A DNA stretch of 64,000 nt from Rubripirellula lacrimiformis (GTDB lineage: Bacteria; Planctomycetota; Planctomycetia; Pirellulales; Pirellulaceae), in NCBI RefSeq assembly GCF_007741535.1, contig NZ_CP036525.1:6262001-6326000 (forward strand), in the 5' to 3' direction. The notes under the pieces were generated by a model that saw only the letters and a list, made by a program, of their open reading frames with translations, searched no databases and had not been told where the DNA came from. This document shows, piece after piece, positions 1-9,719 of the stretch. The position numbers were made by a program, and so were the translations under genes. How positions within the stretch are numbered: the first letter of the stretch is position 1; each line of letters opens with the position of its first letter.

Positions 1-16
1 TTGTGATTGAAAAACG

Positions 17-1036
17 TTAGCCGCCGATGGAATACATTGGCCGATCGGGCGGTCGGAATCCCGCTTCGTCGATCCCGTGTGCTGCGGCTTTCTCCATCAC
101 ACACTGTCGTACCGTTTGCAACAGTTCGTCTTCGCTGGCACCACTGCGCATGCGATCTCGAATCGCAGTTTCGGTCGACGCAAACAGACAGTTGCGGATA
201 CCACCATCCGCGGTGATGCGGATCCGATTGCAGTCCCCGCAAAACGGATGCGTCACACTGCGAATGATCCCGACACGGCCACCACGAACGACGAATTCTT
301 CGGCAGGCTGGGATGGGTGATCACGCGGGATCGGTTCGACGTCGCCAAAGGAATCGCGGATGATCGCAATCAATTCGTCGCCTGAAAGCACGCGTTCGGC
401 GGTCCATGACCGGTCAGCATCCAGCGGCATGAATTCGATAAAACGCAGCGTGACTCCGCGATCGATCGCAAACCGAATCAGTCGCTCGACCTCGGTCTCC
501 GTCACACCGGCGATCGCCAATGCGTTCAGTTTGACCGAGTCGAATCCGGCCGTGATGGCCGCATCGATCCCCGCGATGGTCTTGTCCAGACCGTCACGGC
601 GAGTGATCTTTCGGAAGACATCGACGTCCAAGGTATCTAGCGAAATGTTGACACGTCGTAGACCGGCGGCACGTAAATCAGCCGCCTGGTCTGCCATCAG
701 GATGCCATTGCTGGTCAGCGAGATGTCTTCCAGACCATCGATACCGGCCAACATCGCGATCAATTTTGGCAGATCTCGACGCACCAATGGTTCGCCGCCA
801 GTGATCCGAATGTCTCGAACGCCCGCTTGGGTGACCAACAACGACGCTAAGCGATGAATTTCTTCGAACGTCAGCAATCGATCTTTGTCAACGAACTGCG
901 CACCGAACTCTGGCATGCAGTAAAAGCAACGAATATTGCATCGATCAGTGACACTGATTCGGACGCTGTCATGGACGCGTCCAAACCGGTCAGTCAACGG
1001 GCGAACCGACGGTGGCGTTGGGATCGAGTGGGTCAT
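17..1036 (-). CDS. moaA: GTP 3',8-cyclase MoaA (molybdenum cofactor biosynthesis)
   Basis: This 339-residue radical-SAM enzyme converts GTP to 3',8-cyclo-7,8-dihydro-GTP, the first step of molybdopterin synthesis. The N-terminal 4Fe-4S motif C-x3-C-x2-C is Cys33, Cys37 and Cys40 (CNIRCFYC). It is followed by the SAM-binding ITGGEPLVR segment near residue 80. A second cluster motif lies near the C-terminus (CGDCNRIR, then a Cys 13 residues on). The protein ends in Gly-Gly, as active MoaA does. Length matches the family. The stop codon is the TTA at 17-19, so the gene is complete. The next gene on this strand (the RND pump) ends about 140 bp upstream and is unrelated in function, so moaA is probably transcribed alone or by read-through. 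Confidence 0.96.
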   Translation of the reverse strand: MTHSIPTPPSVRPLTDRFGRVHDSVRISVTDRCNIRCFYCMPEFGAQFVDKDRLLTFEEIHRLASLLVTQAGVRDIRITGGEPLVRRDLPKLIAMLAGIDGLEDISLTSNGILMADQAADLRAAGLRRVNISLDTLDVDVFRKITRRDGLDKTIAGIDAAITAGFDSVKLNALAIAGVTETEVERLIRFAIDRGVTLRFIEFMPLDADRSWTAERVLSGDELIAIIRDSFGDVEPIPRDHPSQPAEEFVVRGGRVGIIRSVTHPFCGDCNRIRITADGGIRNCLFASTETAIRDRMRSGASEDELLQTVRQCVMEKAAAHGIDEAGFRPPDRPMYSIGG

Positions 1037-1176
1037 GTCCTGCGCATCTTACACGAAAATAGGCTTCGCTTTGGAAGCCGCCGTGCGTCTCGGCACGAAA
1101 GGCAAGCGATCCGGCACACGTCCTGCGTGCGAAAGCCACCGATAGCAGACTCGCACGGACGACCCCAGCGATCCTA

Positions 1177-4100
1177 TCAGTCCTCTTCGACCAGGCTGAA
1201 CCCAAGGAATTCGATGATGTTCAGATAGATCAGGTAGAACACGGGAACCAGAATCAGCACGAGCCCCGTGGCCACCATCAACCCGAACGCCAAGCTGGCC
1301 GCCATCGGAATCAACAGTTGGGCTTGGAACGATCGCTCGGTCAACAGCGGCAATAGCCCGGCGATCGTCGTCAGGCTGGTCAACATGATCGGTCGAAAAC
1401 GTCGTTGCCCCGATTCCAGCAAGGCTTCGCGGATCGGAACACCATCACGTACACGGGAATTGATGAAGTCGATCAAGACGATCGAATCATTCACCACGAC
1501 GCCCGCAAGCGCGACCAGGCCGAACATGCTGAACAACGTCAGCGGCAAACCTAGAACCGCGTGCCCCCAAACCGCACCGATCATCCCGAAAGGCACGATG
1601 GCCAGAATTAGCAACGGTTGGATATAGCTGCGGAACTGGATCACCAGCAACACGAACATCGCCAACACTGCGATCCCAAAACCGGTCATCAAACTGCTGA
1701 CCGATTCGTTGCTCTGTTCTCGTTGCCCTTCCCAGCGTACCGAGACGCCTGGGAACTGCTCTTTCATTTGCGGAACAAATGCAGTCTGTAAATCGGCGAT
1801 GATCAGATTCGCGTTGGCTTTGGTTTCGTCCAGGTCGGCCGATACCGTGATGCTTCGCATCTGGTCGACGCGGTTGATCTCCGAGAACCCTCGACTCAGA
1901 TTGACCTCGGCAAGTTCCGTAATGGGTCGCTGGCTGCCGTCGGGGGTCTGGATCCGAATTTCGCGGAAATCGACCAAACTGCGTCGTTCGTCTTCCGGAT
2001 AACGAACCATCAATTTGACTTCGTGACGGCCACGCTGCAGCCGCATCACTTCGGCGCCGAAGTAAACGTTGCGAACGGTTTCACCCAGGTCGGTGGGAGT
2101 CACCCCCGTGGCCAACGCGCTGTCTTTGACGCGAAACTGAAACTCCCATTTGCCCGGCGTGTTGTCATCGGCGATGTCATAGACGCCAGCAAAGTTTCCA
2201 AGGCGCGCCTTGACCAATTCGGTAGCGGCAAGCAACTGGTCGATATTTCGGCCGGCTGCCAGCAATTTGAATTCAATCGCTTTGCCGCCTGGGCCCACGC
2301 CGACGGTTCCAAAAGTGATTCGTTCGGACCCGGGAAATTCACCCGCTTCGGCTCGCCACATCGCGATCAATTCGTCGCTATGGGTTTCCCGGATTTCCGT
2401 ATCAAACAGCTCGGCAAAGATCTGCCCCACGTGCGATCCGCTGCCGCCTCCACCCGCTGCATTCTGGGTGTTGGTGATCGTTCCAACGTCTCGGTAGGTC
2501 AGCCGTACCGGACCTTGGCCGACGCTTTCTTCGGACTGAAATATGGATTCGGGAGTCACGCCCAACTGGTCGGCGCGTGTTTTTCCGATCCGCTGGCTGA
2601 CACGCCGCAGCGCCTCTTCCATTCGCCGCGTTGCGTTGTCGGTTTCCGATGCGGGAGTACCGTCGGGAAACGCGATCGTCGCTTGCAGGTTGTTGTTGTC
2701 TGTTTTGGGAAACAAGATCGATGGGACCACGCCGCCGCGAATCATCCCGAACGTGAACACGAACATCCCCAGTGCGAATGCGATGGGCACCAACGGGTGT
2801 CGCAGCGAGAACTTTAGCGTGGGCAGATACAAACGCCCCGAAACCATGTCCATGCCCCAACCGGCTCGCTTGCTGAACCAATTCAACAGGATGCCTAGTG
2901 GCCGGATCGGATAGGTCAACACCGACAACAATCGAAAGAACCCGGTGTGTTTGTGCGCCAGGTGGGTCGGCAGTACAAAAACGCTTTCCCACAGCGAAAT
3001 GACCAACATGGCGATCACCGCAAACGGGATCACAGCCATGAATTTGCCCATCACCCCGGACACAAAGAACATCGGCGAAAAGGCGATCACGGTGGTGGAC
3101 ACGGATGCCGCAACACTGCCCATCACTTCCAAGGTTCCGTCGATGGACGCTTCGCGAAGCGGTTTGCCCATCTGAATGTGCGCGTAGATGTTTTCACCAA
3201 TCACGATCGCGTCGTCGACAACGATGCCAAGAGCGACCAAGAACGAAAACAGACTTAACATGTTCAACGTTTGATCACCGTACGAAAGCGCCACGCCAGC
3301 ACCCAGGATCGAAATCGGGATGCCGAGTGCCACCCAAAACGCCAGCCGCATTTCCAGGAACAGGGTCAGCACCAGGAACACCAGCAGCAGTCCCTGAGCA
3401 CCGTTTCGCAACAACAGATTCAAACGACCGCGGACTTCCGTACTGCTGTCGCCCCAGACCTCGAAGCGGTATCCCTCGGGCAATTCAGCGCCTGCGACAT
3501 ACTCGCGAACCGCGTCCACCATCTTCAGCAGGTCTTCCTGCTTGGTGCGTTCCACGTTGACGACCATGGCAGGTTCGCCATTGATTTCGCCCACCGATGT
3601 GATGTCTTGAAATTCGTCACGGACCGTCCCCAAATCGTTGACCGTCAAGACAACGCCGCCGGGCTGAGTCACGATCGGCAGTCGCCCAATCTCTTCCCCG
3701 ATCCGGCCCTTGTTCTTGGCTCGCAACAGGATCTCTTGACCTTCGGACTTCAGGTTCCCGCCGGGAAGTTCGACGTTACGAGCACGAATCGTGCGGGCCA
3801 CTGCGTCCAACGACAAACCGTAACTGCGCAGTGTTGCTTCGGGGATCTCCACGTCGATCTGGTAGGGCCTAGCCCCCATCACCGATGCGGATGAAACCGA
3901 AGGCAGGGTCAGCACTTCGTCACGGACGCGTTCGGCGACTTCGCGCAGCTTCAATTCCGCCTTGCGTGATCGATCCTTGGGGCCGACCACGCCCACGCGG
4001 ATCGCCGCTTCGCGGAACGTGATCTGTTGGATCAGTGGATCTTCGGCCAACAACGGAAAGCTAGGAATGCGGTCGACTTCGCGGTCGATCTCAGCCATCA

Positions 4101-4419
4101 CCTTTTGCACGTCTTCGACATCTGCCCGCAGTTCGGCCAGCACGAATCCGCTGCCTTCGCTAGCGATCGAAGTCACCTTCTTGATCCCATCGATCGATCG
4201 GATCGCTTCTTCGATCTTCTGACAGATCGCCTCTTCAGTATCCTGTGGGGTGGCCCCCGGATACGGCACCGTCACCATGACGATTTCAAGTTCGAACGCA
4301 GGAAATACCTCGCGTCGCATGTTCCATAGTGATATGCCACCTACCAGCAACAAGGCCAGCATCAACACGTTCATCCCGGGGGCATTCGTGATCGCCCAAG
4401 CTACAACTCGTCTCATCAC
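1177..4419 (-). CDS. RND family efflux pump, inner-membrane subunit (AcrB/HAE1-like)
   Basis: This 1080-residue protein has the typical length and layout of a resistance-nodulation-division pump: TM1 at about residues 13-30, a large periplasmic loop, TM2-6, and the same again in the second half. The TM4 segment near residue 400 carries the paired acidic proton-relay residues (VVDDAIVIGENIY). The N-terminal porter signature (PYPGATPQDTEE) is present. It would use the proton gradient to export substrates through the adaptor encoded just upstream. Its start codon overlaps the adaptor's stop by 4 nt, so the two are translationally coupled. Substrate cannot be told from sequence; hydrophobic drugs or metabolites are usual for HAE1-type pumps. 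Confidence 0.95.
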   Translation of the reverse strand: MMRRVVAWAITNAPGMNVLMLALLLVGGISLWNMRREVFPAFELEIVMVTVPYPGATPQDTEEAICQKIEEAIRSIDGIKKVTSIASEGSGFVLAELRADVEDVQKVMAEIDREVDRIPSFPLLAEDPLIQQITFREAAIRVGVVGPKDRSRKAELKLREVAERVRDEVLTLPSVSSASVMGARPYQIDVEIPEATLRSYGLSLDAVARTIRARNVELPGGNLKSEGQEILLRAKNKGRIGEEIGRLPIVTQPGGVVLTVNDLGTVRDEFQDITSVGEINGEPAMVVNVERTKQEDLLKMVDAVREYVAGAELPEGYRFEVWGDSSTEVRGRLNLLLRNGAQGLLLVFLVLTLFLEMRLAFWVALGIPISILGAGVALSYGDQTLNMLSLFSFLVALGIVVDDAIVIGENIYAHIQMGKPLREASIDGTLEVMGSVAASVSTTVIAFSPMFFVSGVMGKFMAVIPFAVIAMLVISLWESVFVLPTHLAHKHTGFFRLLSVLTYPIRPLGILLNWFSKRAGWGMDMVSGRLYLPTLKFSLRHPLVPIAFALGMFVFTFGMIRGGVVPSILFPKTDNNNLQATIAFPDGTPASETDNATRRMEEALRRVSQRIGKTRADQLGVTPESIFQSEESVGQGPVRLTYRDVGTITNTQNAAGGGGSGSHVGQIFAELFDTEIRETHSDELIAMWRAEAGEFPGSERITFGTVGVGPGGKAIEFKLLAAGRNIDQLLAATELVKARLGNFAGVYDIADDNTPGKWEFQFRVKDSALATGVTPTDLGETVRNVYFGAEVMRLQRGRHEVKLMVRYPEDERRSLVDFREIRIQTPDGSQRPITELAEVNLSRGFSEINRVDQMRSITVSADLDETKANANLIIADLQTAFVPQMKEQFPGVSVRWEGQREQSNESVSSLMTGFGIAVLAMFVLLVIQFRSYIQPLLILAIVPFGMIGAVWGHAVLGLPLTLFSMFGLVALAGVVVNDSIVLIDFINSRVRDGVPIREALLESGQRRFRPIMLTSLTTIAGLLPLLTERSFQAQLLIPMAASLAFGLMVATGLVLILVPVFYLIYLNIIEFLGFSLVEED

Positions 4420-6266
4420 GCACCCTCGCTATCGTTCTGGGTCGCGGACGGCTGGGTGGGGGAAGATGGTTGCGGCAGATCGGTTTTGGGCAATCCTTCG
4501 AGTCCCGATCGATCAGCCCGAACCGGCAGCGATCCCTCGTCGATTCCGCCTAGCGGTGAAACCACGACAAACGCGCCTCCCAGTTCTCTGTCTTGCACTT
4601 CGCAAACCCACATCCGGTTGGCACCTTCAAATAACGAAGTGGTTGCCTGGTCCGATGCAGCACCGTCCGGCAGATCGACCGCCAGCGAATCAACGGGAAC
4701 GACACTGCCACGCACCATCACTTTGCCGGGCATCCACTGGGTGGGATCAAAGCCGTCTTCGATGACGACATCGGACGACGCAGATGGATCGGATGATTCA
4801 TCCGCATCGGCCGCCCTCGGATCATCCGATGGGTTCGGTTTTTTGCCCGTCGCTACGACGGGCGTTGCCGATGGTTTGCCGTCAGCATTGCTTTCCAGCA
4901 GGACCGATTCGTCCGGCAAAAATTGAAAGATCCGATTGCCCGGCTGCAGTGCTCTGGCCGGGATCACGACCAAGGATGACTTCGGTTGGATCATCAGTTT
5001 CACTCGCACATACATCCCGCGCACCAGTGCGGGGGCGCCGGAACGCGCCACAGGGTTTCCCTCGGCATCGAACATCTGTGTGGGATCATCAACGACCACC
5101 CGCACAGGCACCGTTCGGGTCACCGGGTCCAAACCAATCCCGTCGTACGACAGCAGTTTGCCGTTCCATCGGTACACAACGTTGTCACGTCCTGACATCA
5201 CGTATTCGATCACCGCCGGTGTTTCCGGTAGGTCATAGCTGCGTGAAGCCGGATCGACCGACGTTTCTCGCTGATTCAGCACCCAATAGAGTTGGTCCAT
5301 CCGCAGGCTGCTTGCGACATCCACTTTCGACGTATCGTCGATCACAACCAAGGTAGCGCCGCGTGCTACGAAGGTGTTCAGATCGGCTTCTTCGGCAACG
5401 ATGACACCGTCGATCGGTGCACGAATCTCGGTGCGTGCCAAGTTGACTTCTGCGACCTTCAACTGAGTGGCTGCCAATCGCTCGGTCGCTTCCAAACGGA
5501 TGCGACGTTGTTTCAACAGATCCAACTGATTCTCGTAGCCCACCAATTGCTGCGTCGCAGCCAGCAACGCACGGTTGGCTTGATCGACTTCGGCGCGAGA
5601 CGCGAACCCAGCCGGCATCGCCTTTTGGCGTTCGACCTCTTTTCGCTGCAGGTCGACATCCTGCTTGGCGACATCGATCATTCGTTTCGTATTGGCCATC
5701 TCTTGGTCCAGTTCGCGCAGCGACTGATAGTCCTGCTCTTGCATCCGGGTCAATCGATCGACTTCCAGTTCGTAATCGACCGGATCGATTCGCATCAGCA
5801 CTTCGCCAGTCCTGACGTAAGACCCGGCTTCGCAGCGATCCGATTTAAAAACGACGCGTCCCGCTACCTCTGCGGCAACCTTGGCTTCGCGAAACGGGAC
5901 CACCGTTCCGTCGACTTGCAGTCGAAGCGGAACGCCGGTTTCGTCCAGCGAACGAAGGCGTTCCACTCGGACCGGTGGCAATGCCTTCAGCCGTCCGACG
6001 CGCGTGGTGTCCAGCGACGGCCGTTGGGCCGGCTGGACAGTCCCGAACATGACCACCGTCAACCCAGCACCGATCAAAATTGCGATCGGAATCACCACGT
6101 TGAACATCAGGCTGCTGCCGAATGTCGTTTTCGATCCGGACGTTTTCGATCCAGACGGTTTCGACGGGTGCGGGACGACAGCGGCGGCCGATAGCGGGTC
6201 CGACGGCAGCGCAGTCGACCCCACCGCGGGCGATTTCGCATCGGATGAAGAAGGGATATCGTTCAT
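4416..6266 (-). CDS. RND efflux periplasmic adaptor (HlyD/AcrA family)
   Basis: This 616-residue membrane-fusion protein links the RND pump to an outer-membrane channel. After a Pro/Ser-rich cytoplasmic N-terminus there is one membrane anchor at about residues 54-75. A lipoyl half-motif (VAAEVAGRVVF), a helical hairpin at roughly 165-260, the second lipoyl half (TEIRAPIDGVIVAEE) and beta-barrel segments follow. It is longer than the usual 350-450 residues because of an Asp/Ser/Pro-rich insert around residues 450-500 and a polar C-terminal tail. The N-terminus carries a pentapeptide repeat (SGSKT twice) from a 15-bp DNA repeat. It overlaps tetR upstream and the pump downstream by 4 nt each, giving a three-gene operon. 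Confidence 0.92.
   Translation of the reverse strand: MNDIPSSSDAKSPAVGSTALPSDPLSAAAVVPHPSKPSGSKTSGSKTTFGSSLMFNVVIPIAILIGAGLTVVMFGTVQPAQRPSLDTTRVGRLKALPPVRVERLRSLDETGVPLRLQVDGTVVPFREAKVAAEVAGRVVFKSDRCEAGSYVRTGEVLMRIDPVDYELEVDRLTRMQEQDYQSLRELDQEMANTKRMIDVAKQDVDLQRKEVERQKAMPAGFASRAEVDQANRALLAATQQLVGYENQLDLLKQRRIRLEATERLAATQLKVAEVNLARTEIRAPIDGVIVAEEADLNTFVARGATLVVIDDTSKVDVASSLRMDQLYWVLNQRETSVDPASRSYDLPETPAVIEYVMSGRDNVVYRWNGKLLSYDGIGLDPVTRTVPVRVVVDDPTQMFDAEGNPVARSGAPALVRGMYVRVKLMIQPKSSLVVIPARALQPGNRIFQFLPDESVLLESNADGKPSATPVVATGKKPNPSDDPRAADADESSDPSASSDVVIEDGFDPTQWMPGKVMVRGSVVPVDSLAVDLPDGAASDQATTSLFEGANRMWVCEVQDRELGGAFVVVSPLGGIDEGSLPVRADRSGLEGLPKTDLPQPSSPTQPSATQNDSEGA
6127..6156. repeat. 15-bp tandem repeat inside the adaptor gene
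   Basis: Two adjacent 15-nt units, 6127-6141 and 6142-6156, differ at a single base and encode SGSKT twice in the cytoplasmic N-terminus of the adaptor. A third, degenerate unit follows. The period is a multiple of three, so copy-number change would keep the frame. Confidence 0.85.
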
Positions 6267-7000
6267 GATTGTTTTCGAGGGCGTGTCACGTCATCACTGC
6301 TAACAGCGGCCAAGGTGACCGCGGTGATGTGTCGGCAGATCGTGTCGATGTCAAAATGTTGCTGGCGGCTCTGCTCGGGGATCAAAATTTCGATCGTTTC
6401 GGCCCCGACTTTGTAGTAAATGCACTGACCAATGACCGACAACGTCAGCTGTTCCACAACGTGGTCGGCCACCGGCAGGGACAGTCCTGGATCGGTGTTT
6501 GTTTGCGGGGGATCGCTTGACGGGCTAGACGCCGCGGATTGCCCCGACTGCCAGTTTTCCCGGATCAACGCAACCAAGGTCATCTTCAGACGAACATAGA
6601 TGGGCTGAAAGTAATCGCGAACGATGTCCTGGAAAACGGGCGTCGGATTCTGCATCTCTCGCATGAAAAGTTGAGACTCCCAACCACTCGGCGACACCGT
6701 CAAAATCCGCGACATGATCGTGCGAATGATCCGGTCCAACATCACGGTCGGTTCGACATCGGTATCGACGGGGGTCGGGAATTCCCGCTCGCGCTCCTCG
6801 CGAATCTGCAGGATCAACTCGCGATAGAGCCCCATTTTGTCGCCAAAATGGTATCCCACCGATGCAATATTGACGCCCGCCGACGCACAAATTTCACGAA
6901 CGGTTGCCCGATCGAACCCGCGAGCGGCAAAAACGGGGCCGGCTGCGTCCAAAAGCCGCGCTCGGGTATCTAGCTCGGTCGTGGATACGGGTTGGTTCAA
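6263..7000 (-). CDS. TetR/AcrR family repressor (CecR/DUF1956-like), local regulator of the efflux operon
   Basis: This 245-residue protein has a TetR helix-turn-helix at about residues 32-52 (TVREICASAGVNIASVGYHF) and a C-terminal half with the sequence WESQLFMREMQNPTPVF, typical of the CecR (YbiH) branch. It is first in a tightly overlapping operon with the HlyD adaptor and RND pump (ATGA overlap at 6263-6266). That order suggests it represses its own operon and releases DNA on binding a pump substrate. Two palindromes of the type TTYAAAC-N4-GTTTRAA lie 20-50 bp upstream of the start and are the likely operators. The ligand is unknown. Confidence 0.92.
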   Translation of the reverse strand: MNQPVSTTELDTRARLLDAAGPVFAARGFDRATVREICASAGVNIASVGYHFGDKMGLYRELILQIREEREREFPTPVDTDVEPTVMLDRIIRTIMSRILTVSPSGWESQLFMREMQNPTPVFQDIVRDYFQPIYVRLKMTLVALIRENWQSGQSAASSPSSDPPQTNTDPGLSLPVADHVVEQLTLSVIGQCIYYKVGAETIEILIPEQSRQQHFDIDTICRHITAVTLAAVSSDDVTRPRKQS

Positions 7001-7019
7001 AACGGACTCTCAGACAAGA

Positions 7020-7050
7020 TTCAAACAGATGTTTAAAACGATCGTTTGAA
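7020..7050. promoter_or_regulatory. Twin TetR operator candidates upstream of the efflux operon
   Basis: Two overlapping imperfect 18-bp palindromes are visible. One is TTCAAAC-AGAT-GTTTAAA at 7020-7037 and the other is TTAAAAC-GATC-GTTTGAA at 7033-7050. Their centres are 13 bp apart and the core of the second (7036-7047) is a perfect 12-nt palindrome. They sit 20-50 bp upstream of the tetR start, just downstream of a TTGACA hexamer on the minus strand (complement of 7061-7066). This is where a repressor would block transcription. The match to the encoded regulator is inferred from position. Confidence 0.7.
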
Positions 7051-7412
7051 TTACCTAGATTGTCAAGCGAAGAATTTGTGTCGTTTCGTATCGGTCGGGC
7101 GTTTTGCGGCCTCGATACGGACGGCACTTCCTCACGAAACCACCCCCATAGGCGGGTCAGAACGAATTAGGCGGGGCATTCGCCGAGCCCCGGGCAACTG
7201 CGGGCTGGACGTCTGATCGCCAAACGCGGTGGTGGGACGAACCGTTTTCCAGCCCGACTTGTCGGTATGTTTGGGGCGCCGCACCGCAAGTCGGGATTGA
7301 CGCTTTCGGCGTTTGCCGATCATCCTTGCGACGCCGCTAACTTTGCGACATGTGACGGTGCTGGCCGTTGGTATGCCAGGACCGCAATTCCCTTTTTTCA
7401 CCGTGAGCCACG
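7051..7412. other. Divergent intergenic region between tetR operon and thrS
   Basis: This stretch of about 360 bp separates the divergently transcribed repressor and thrS. It holds a TTGACA-like -35 hexamer for the efflux operon (minus strand, 7061-7066) and presumably the thrS promoter and leader. I see no gene and no clear T-box or other riboswitch motif. Confidence 0.5.
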
Positions 7413-9596
7413 ATGAGCACTGAGTCCGCCCCCAACGTCCAAATTCAACTGCCCGACGGATCCCTGGCCACCCATCCGGCTGAAACCACGCCGATGGACG
7501 TCGCCCGCGGCATCAGCGATGGACTCGCCCGCAGCGTGATGGCGGCCGAGATTGACGGAAAAATTGTCGATGCAGGCCGACCGCTGGGCGAATTGGCCGC
7601 CGGCGATGCACCGCTGTCGCTGAAACTTTTGACCACTCGCGACAGCGAAGCTTTGGACGTCCTGCGTCACTCGGCGGCCCACGTGATGGCCCGTGCGGTG
7701 ATGCGTTTGTACAAAGGCGTATCGCTTGCGTTTGGCCCCACCACCGAAGGCGGGTTTTACTACGACTTTGATTTGCCGGAAACGATTAGCGAAGAAGACT
7801 TCCCAAAGATCGAAGCCGAAATCAAGAAGATCATCAAGGCCAAAGAACCCTTCGAACGGTTCTCGCTGACCCGCGACGAAGCTCGCAAATTGTTGGACGA
7901 CCTGGATCAGGATCTAAAGGTCGAACACATCGACACCGGGTTGTCGGATCAATCGAGTGTCAGTTTTTATCGACAGGGTGAATTTGTTGACCTGTGTCGC
8001 GGTCCGCACATCCCCGACGCGGGCAAGATCAAAGCGATCAAAATGATGAGCGTCGCCGGTTCGCACTGGAAAGGCGATACCTCGGGTCGGCAACTCCAAC
8101 GCCTCTACGGCACCGCGTTCTTTGACAAGAAAGAACTGGCGGCGTACCTGGAACAAATCGAAGAGGCCAAGCGGCGTGACCACCGCGTGTTGGGCAAACA
8201 ACACGGACTGTTTTCGATCAATGCCGAAGTCGGCCAGGGGCTGTGCCTGTGGTTGCCCAAGGGCGCACGCGTGCGAGTGGCATTGGAAGACTTCCTTCGC
8301 AAAGAACTGCTTTCGCGCGGTTACGATCCGGTGTACAGCCCGCACATCGGTCGCGTCGAAATGTACGAAACCAGCGGCCACTTTCCGTACTATCGCGATA
8401 GCCAGTTTGCGCCTTTGTATGGCAGCGAAGTCGGCGGATTGCTGGATGCATGGAGCGAAAAGCTAGGCGAGGGTTCGCTTTCAAGTGACGACGAGGACAA
8501 GTTGATGGCGGCCGCCGAAGTGTTCGGGGTCGAACTGAAACGTTACAAGCCATCGGCATCGGTCGAAGCAAGACGAGAAGTCCTGCACGACTGGCAAACG
8601 GTCAACGAACGGTACCTGTTGAAGCCGATGAACTGTCCGCATCACTGTTACATGTTCAAGGCTCAACCACGTTCCTATCGTCAACTGCCGCTGCGATTGT
8701 TTGAATTCGGAACCGTCTATCGTCACGAGCAAACCGGCGAATTGAACGGCATGCTTCGCGTCCGTGGATTGACCCAAGACGACGCCCATATTTTCTGTAC
8801 CGCCGATCAGGTCGAACAGGAGTTTCGGGCTACGATCGAACTGACCAAGTTCGTTTTGAAGTCCGTGGGATTGGACGACTACCGTGTCCAGCTGTCGCTG
8901 CGGGATCCGGACAGCGACAAGTACGTTGGTACCGAAGACCAGTGGGACAATGCCGAAGGGGCCCTGCGAGGCGTGCTGGAACAATCCGGACTGGACTTCA
9001 ACGAAGAAGCTGGCGAAGCAGCCTTCTATGGTCCGAAGGCGGACTTCATGGTGCGTGACTGCATCGGTCGGTCGTGGCAGTTGGGCACGGTCCAATTGGA
9101 CTACAACCTGCCCGAGCGGTTCAAACTGGAATACAACGGTTCGGACAACGCAACGCATCGTCCGGTCATGATTCACCGCGCTCCGTTCGGATCGCTGGAA
9201 CGGTTCACCGGGATGTTGATTGAACACTTCGCCGGCGCGTTCCCGATGTGGTTGTCGCCGGAACAGGTTCGCGTTTTGCCGCTGTCGGACAAGTCCATCG
9301 AATACGCGGTCAAAGTAGCCGAGCAATTGACGGACGCTGGCTTGAAGGTGACCGTGGATTCCAGCGGTGGCAAAGTTCAGGCCAAAATCCGCACCGCTCA
9401 ATTGGACTTGGTCAACTACATGGCAGTGGTCGGTCCCAAAGAAGCGGAAGCCGGTCACGTCGCCCTGCGAGATCGGATCGAGGGGGACCTGGGGTCGATG
9501 CCGGTGGCCGAGGCGGTTGCCCGTCTGACCAAGGAAATCGAGCAACGCACCGTTCGGCAAGCGGTCAAGCAAGGCGAAGCGGTGTCGTACCAATAG
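7413..9596 (+). CDS. thrS: Threonine--tRNA ligase
   Basis: This enzyme charges tRNA-Thr with threonine. The 727 residues comprise an N-terminal TGS domain (about 1-70), an editing domain starting at [11 protein letters not shown], the class II catalytic core and a C-terminal anticodon-binding domain. Zinc-ligand positions are recognisable: the Cys in KPMNCPHH, the His in TQDDAHIFC and the His in MIHRAPFGS. Motif 2 ([10 protein letters not shown]) is intact. It exceeds the usual ~640 residues mainly because an extra acidic stretch of about 60 residues sits between [10 protein letters not shown] and KPMNCPHH in the catalytic domain. The start ATG at 7413 gives the expected TGS N-terminus; the ribosome site is weak. 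Confidence 0.97.
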   Translation: MSTESAPNVQIQLPDGSLATHPAETTPMDVARGISDGLARSVMAAEIDGKIVDAGRPLGELAAGDAPLSLKLLTTRDSEALDVLRHSAAHVMARAVMRLYKGVSLAFGPTTEGGFYYDFDLPETISEEDFPKIEAEIKKIIKAKEPFERFSLTRDEARKLLDDLDQDLKVEHIDTGLSDQSSVSFYRQGEFVDLCRGPHIPDAGKIKAIKMMSVAGSHWKGDTSGRQLQRLYGTAFFDKKELAAYLEQIEEAKRRDHRVLGKQHGLFSINAEVGQGLCLWLPKGARVRVALEDFLRKELLSRGYDPVYSPHIGRVEMYETSGHFPYYRDSQFAPLYGSEVGGLLDAWSEKLGEGSLSSDDEDKLMAAAEVFGVELKRYKPSASVEARREVLHDWQTVNERYLLKPMNCPHHCYMFKAQPRSYRQLPLRLFEFGTVYRHEQTGELNGMLRVRGLTQDDAHIFCTADQVEQEFRATIELTKFVLKSVGLDDYRVQLSLRDPDSDKYVGTEDQWDNAEGALRGVLEQSGLDFNEEAGEAAFYGPKADFMVRDCIGRSWQLGTVQLDYNLPERFKLEYNGSDNATHRPVMIHRAPFGSLERFTGMLIEHFAGAFPMWLSPEQVRVLPLSDKSIEYAVKVAEQLTDAGLKVTVDSSGGKVQAKIRTAQLDLVNYMAVVGPKEAEAGHVALRDRIEGDLGSMPVAEAVARLTKEIEQRTVRQAVKQGEAVSYQ

Positions 9597-9719
9597 GCCT
9601 TGGCTGCGAAGTCTGGAAAAACTTCGAAACTTCGACGGCTTTCTTGCACGGAGATTGGACCGGGCGGTCACTACTAGGGGTAGAGACCGCCTGGACCTGC
9701 ATTTGCCGCGAGAAATTCG

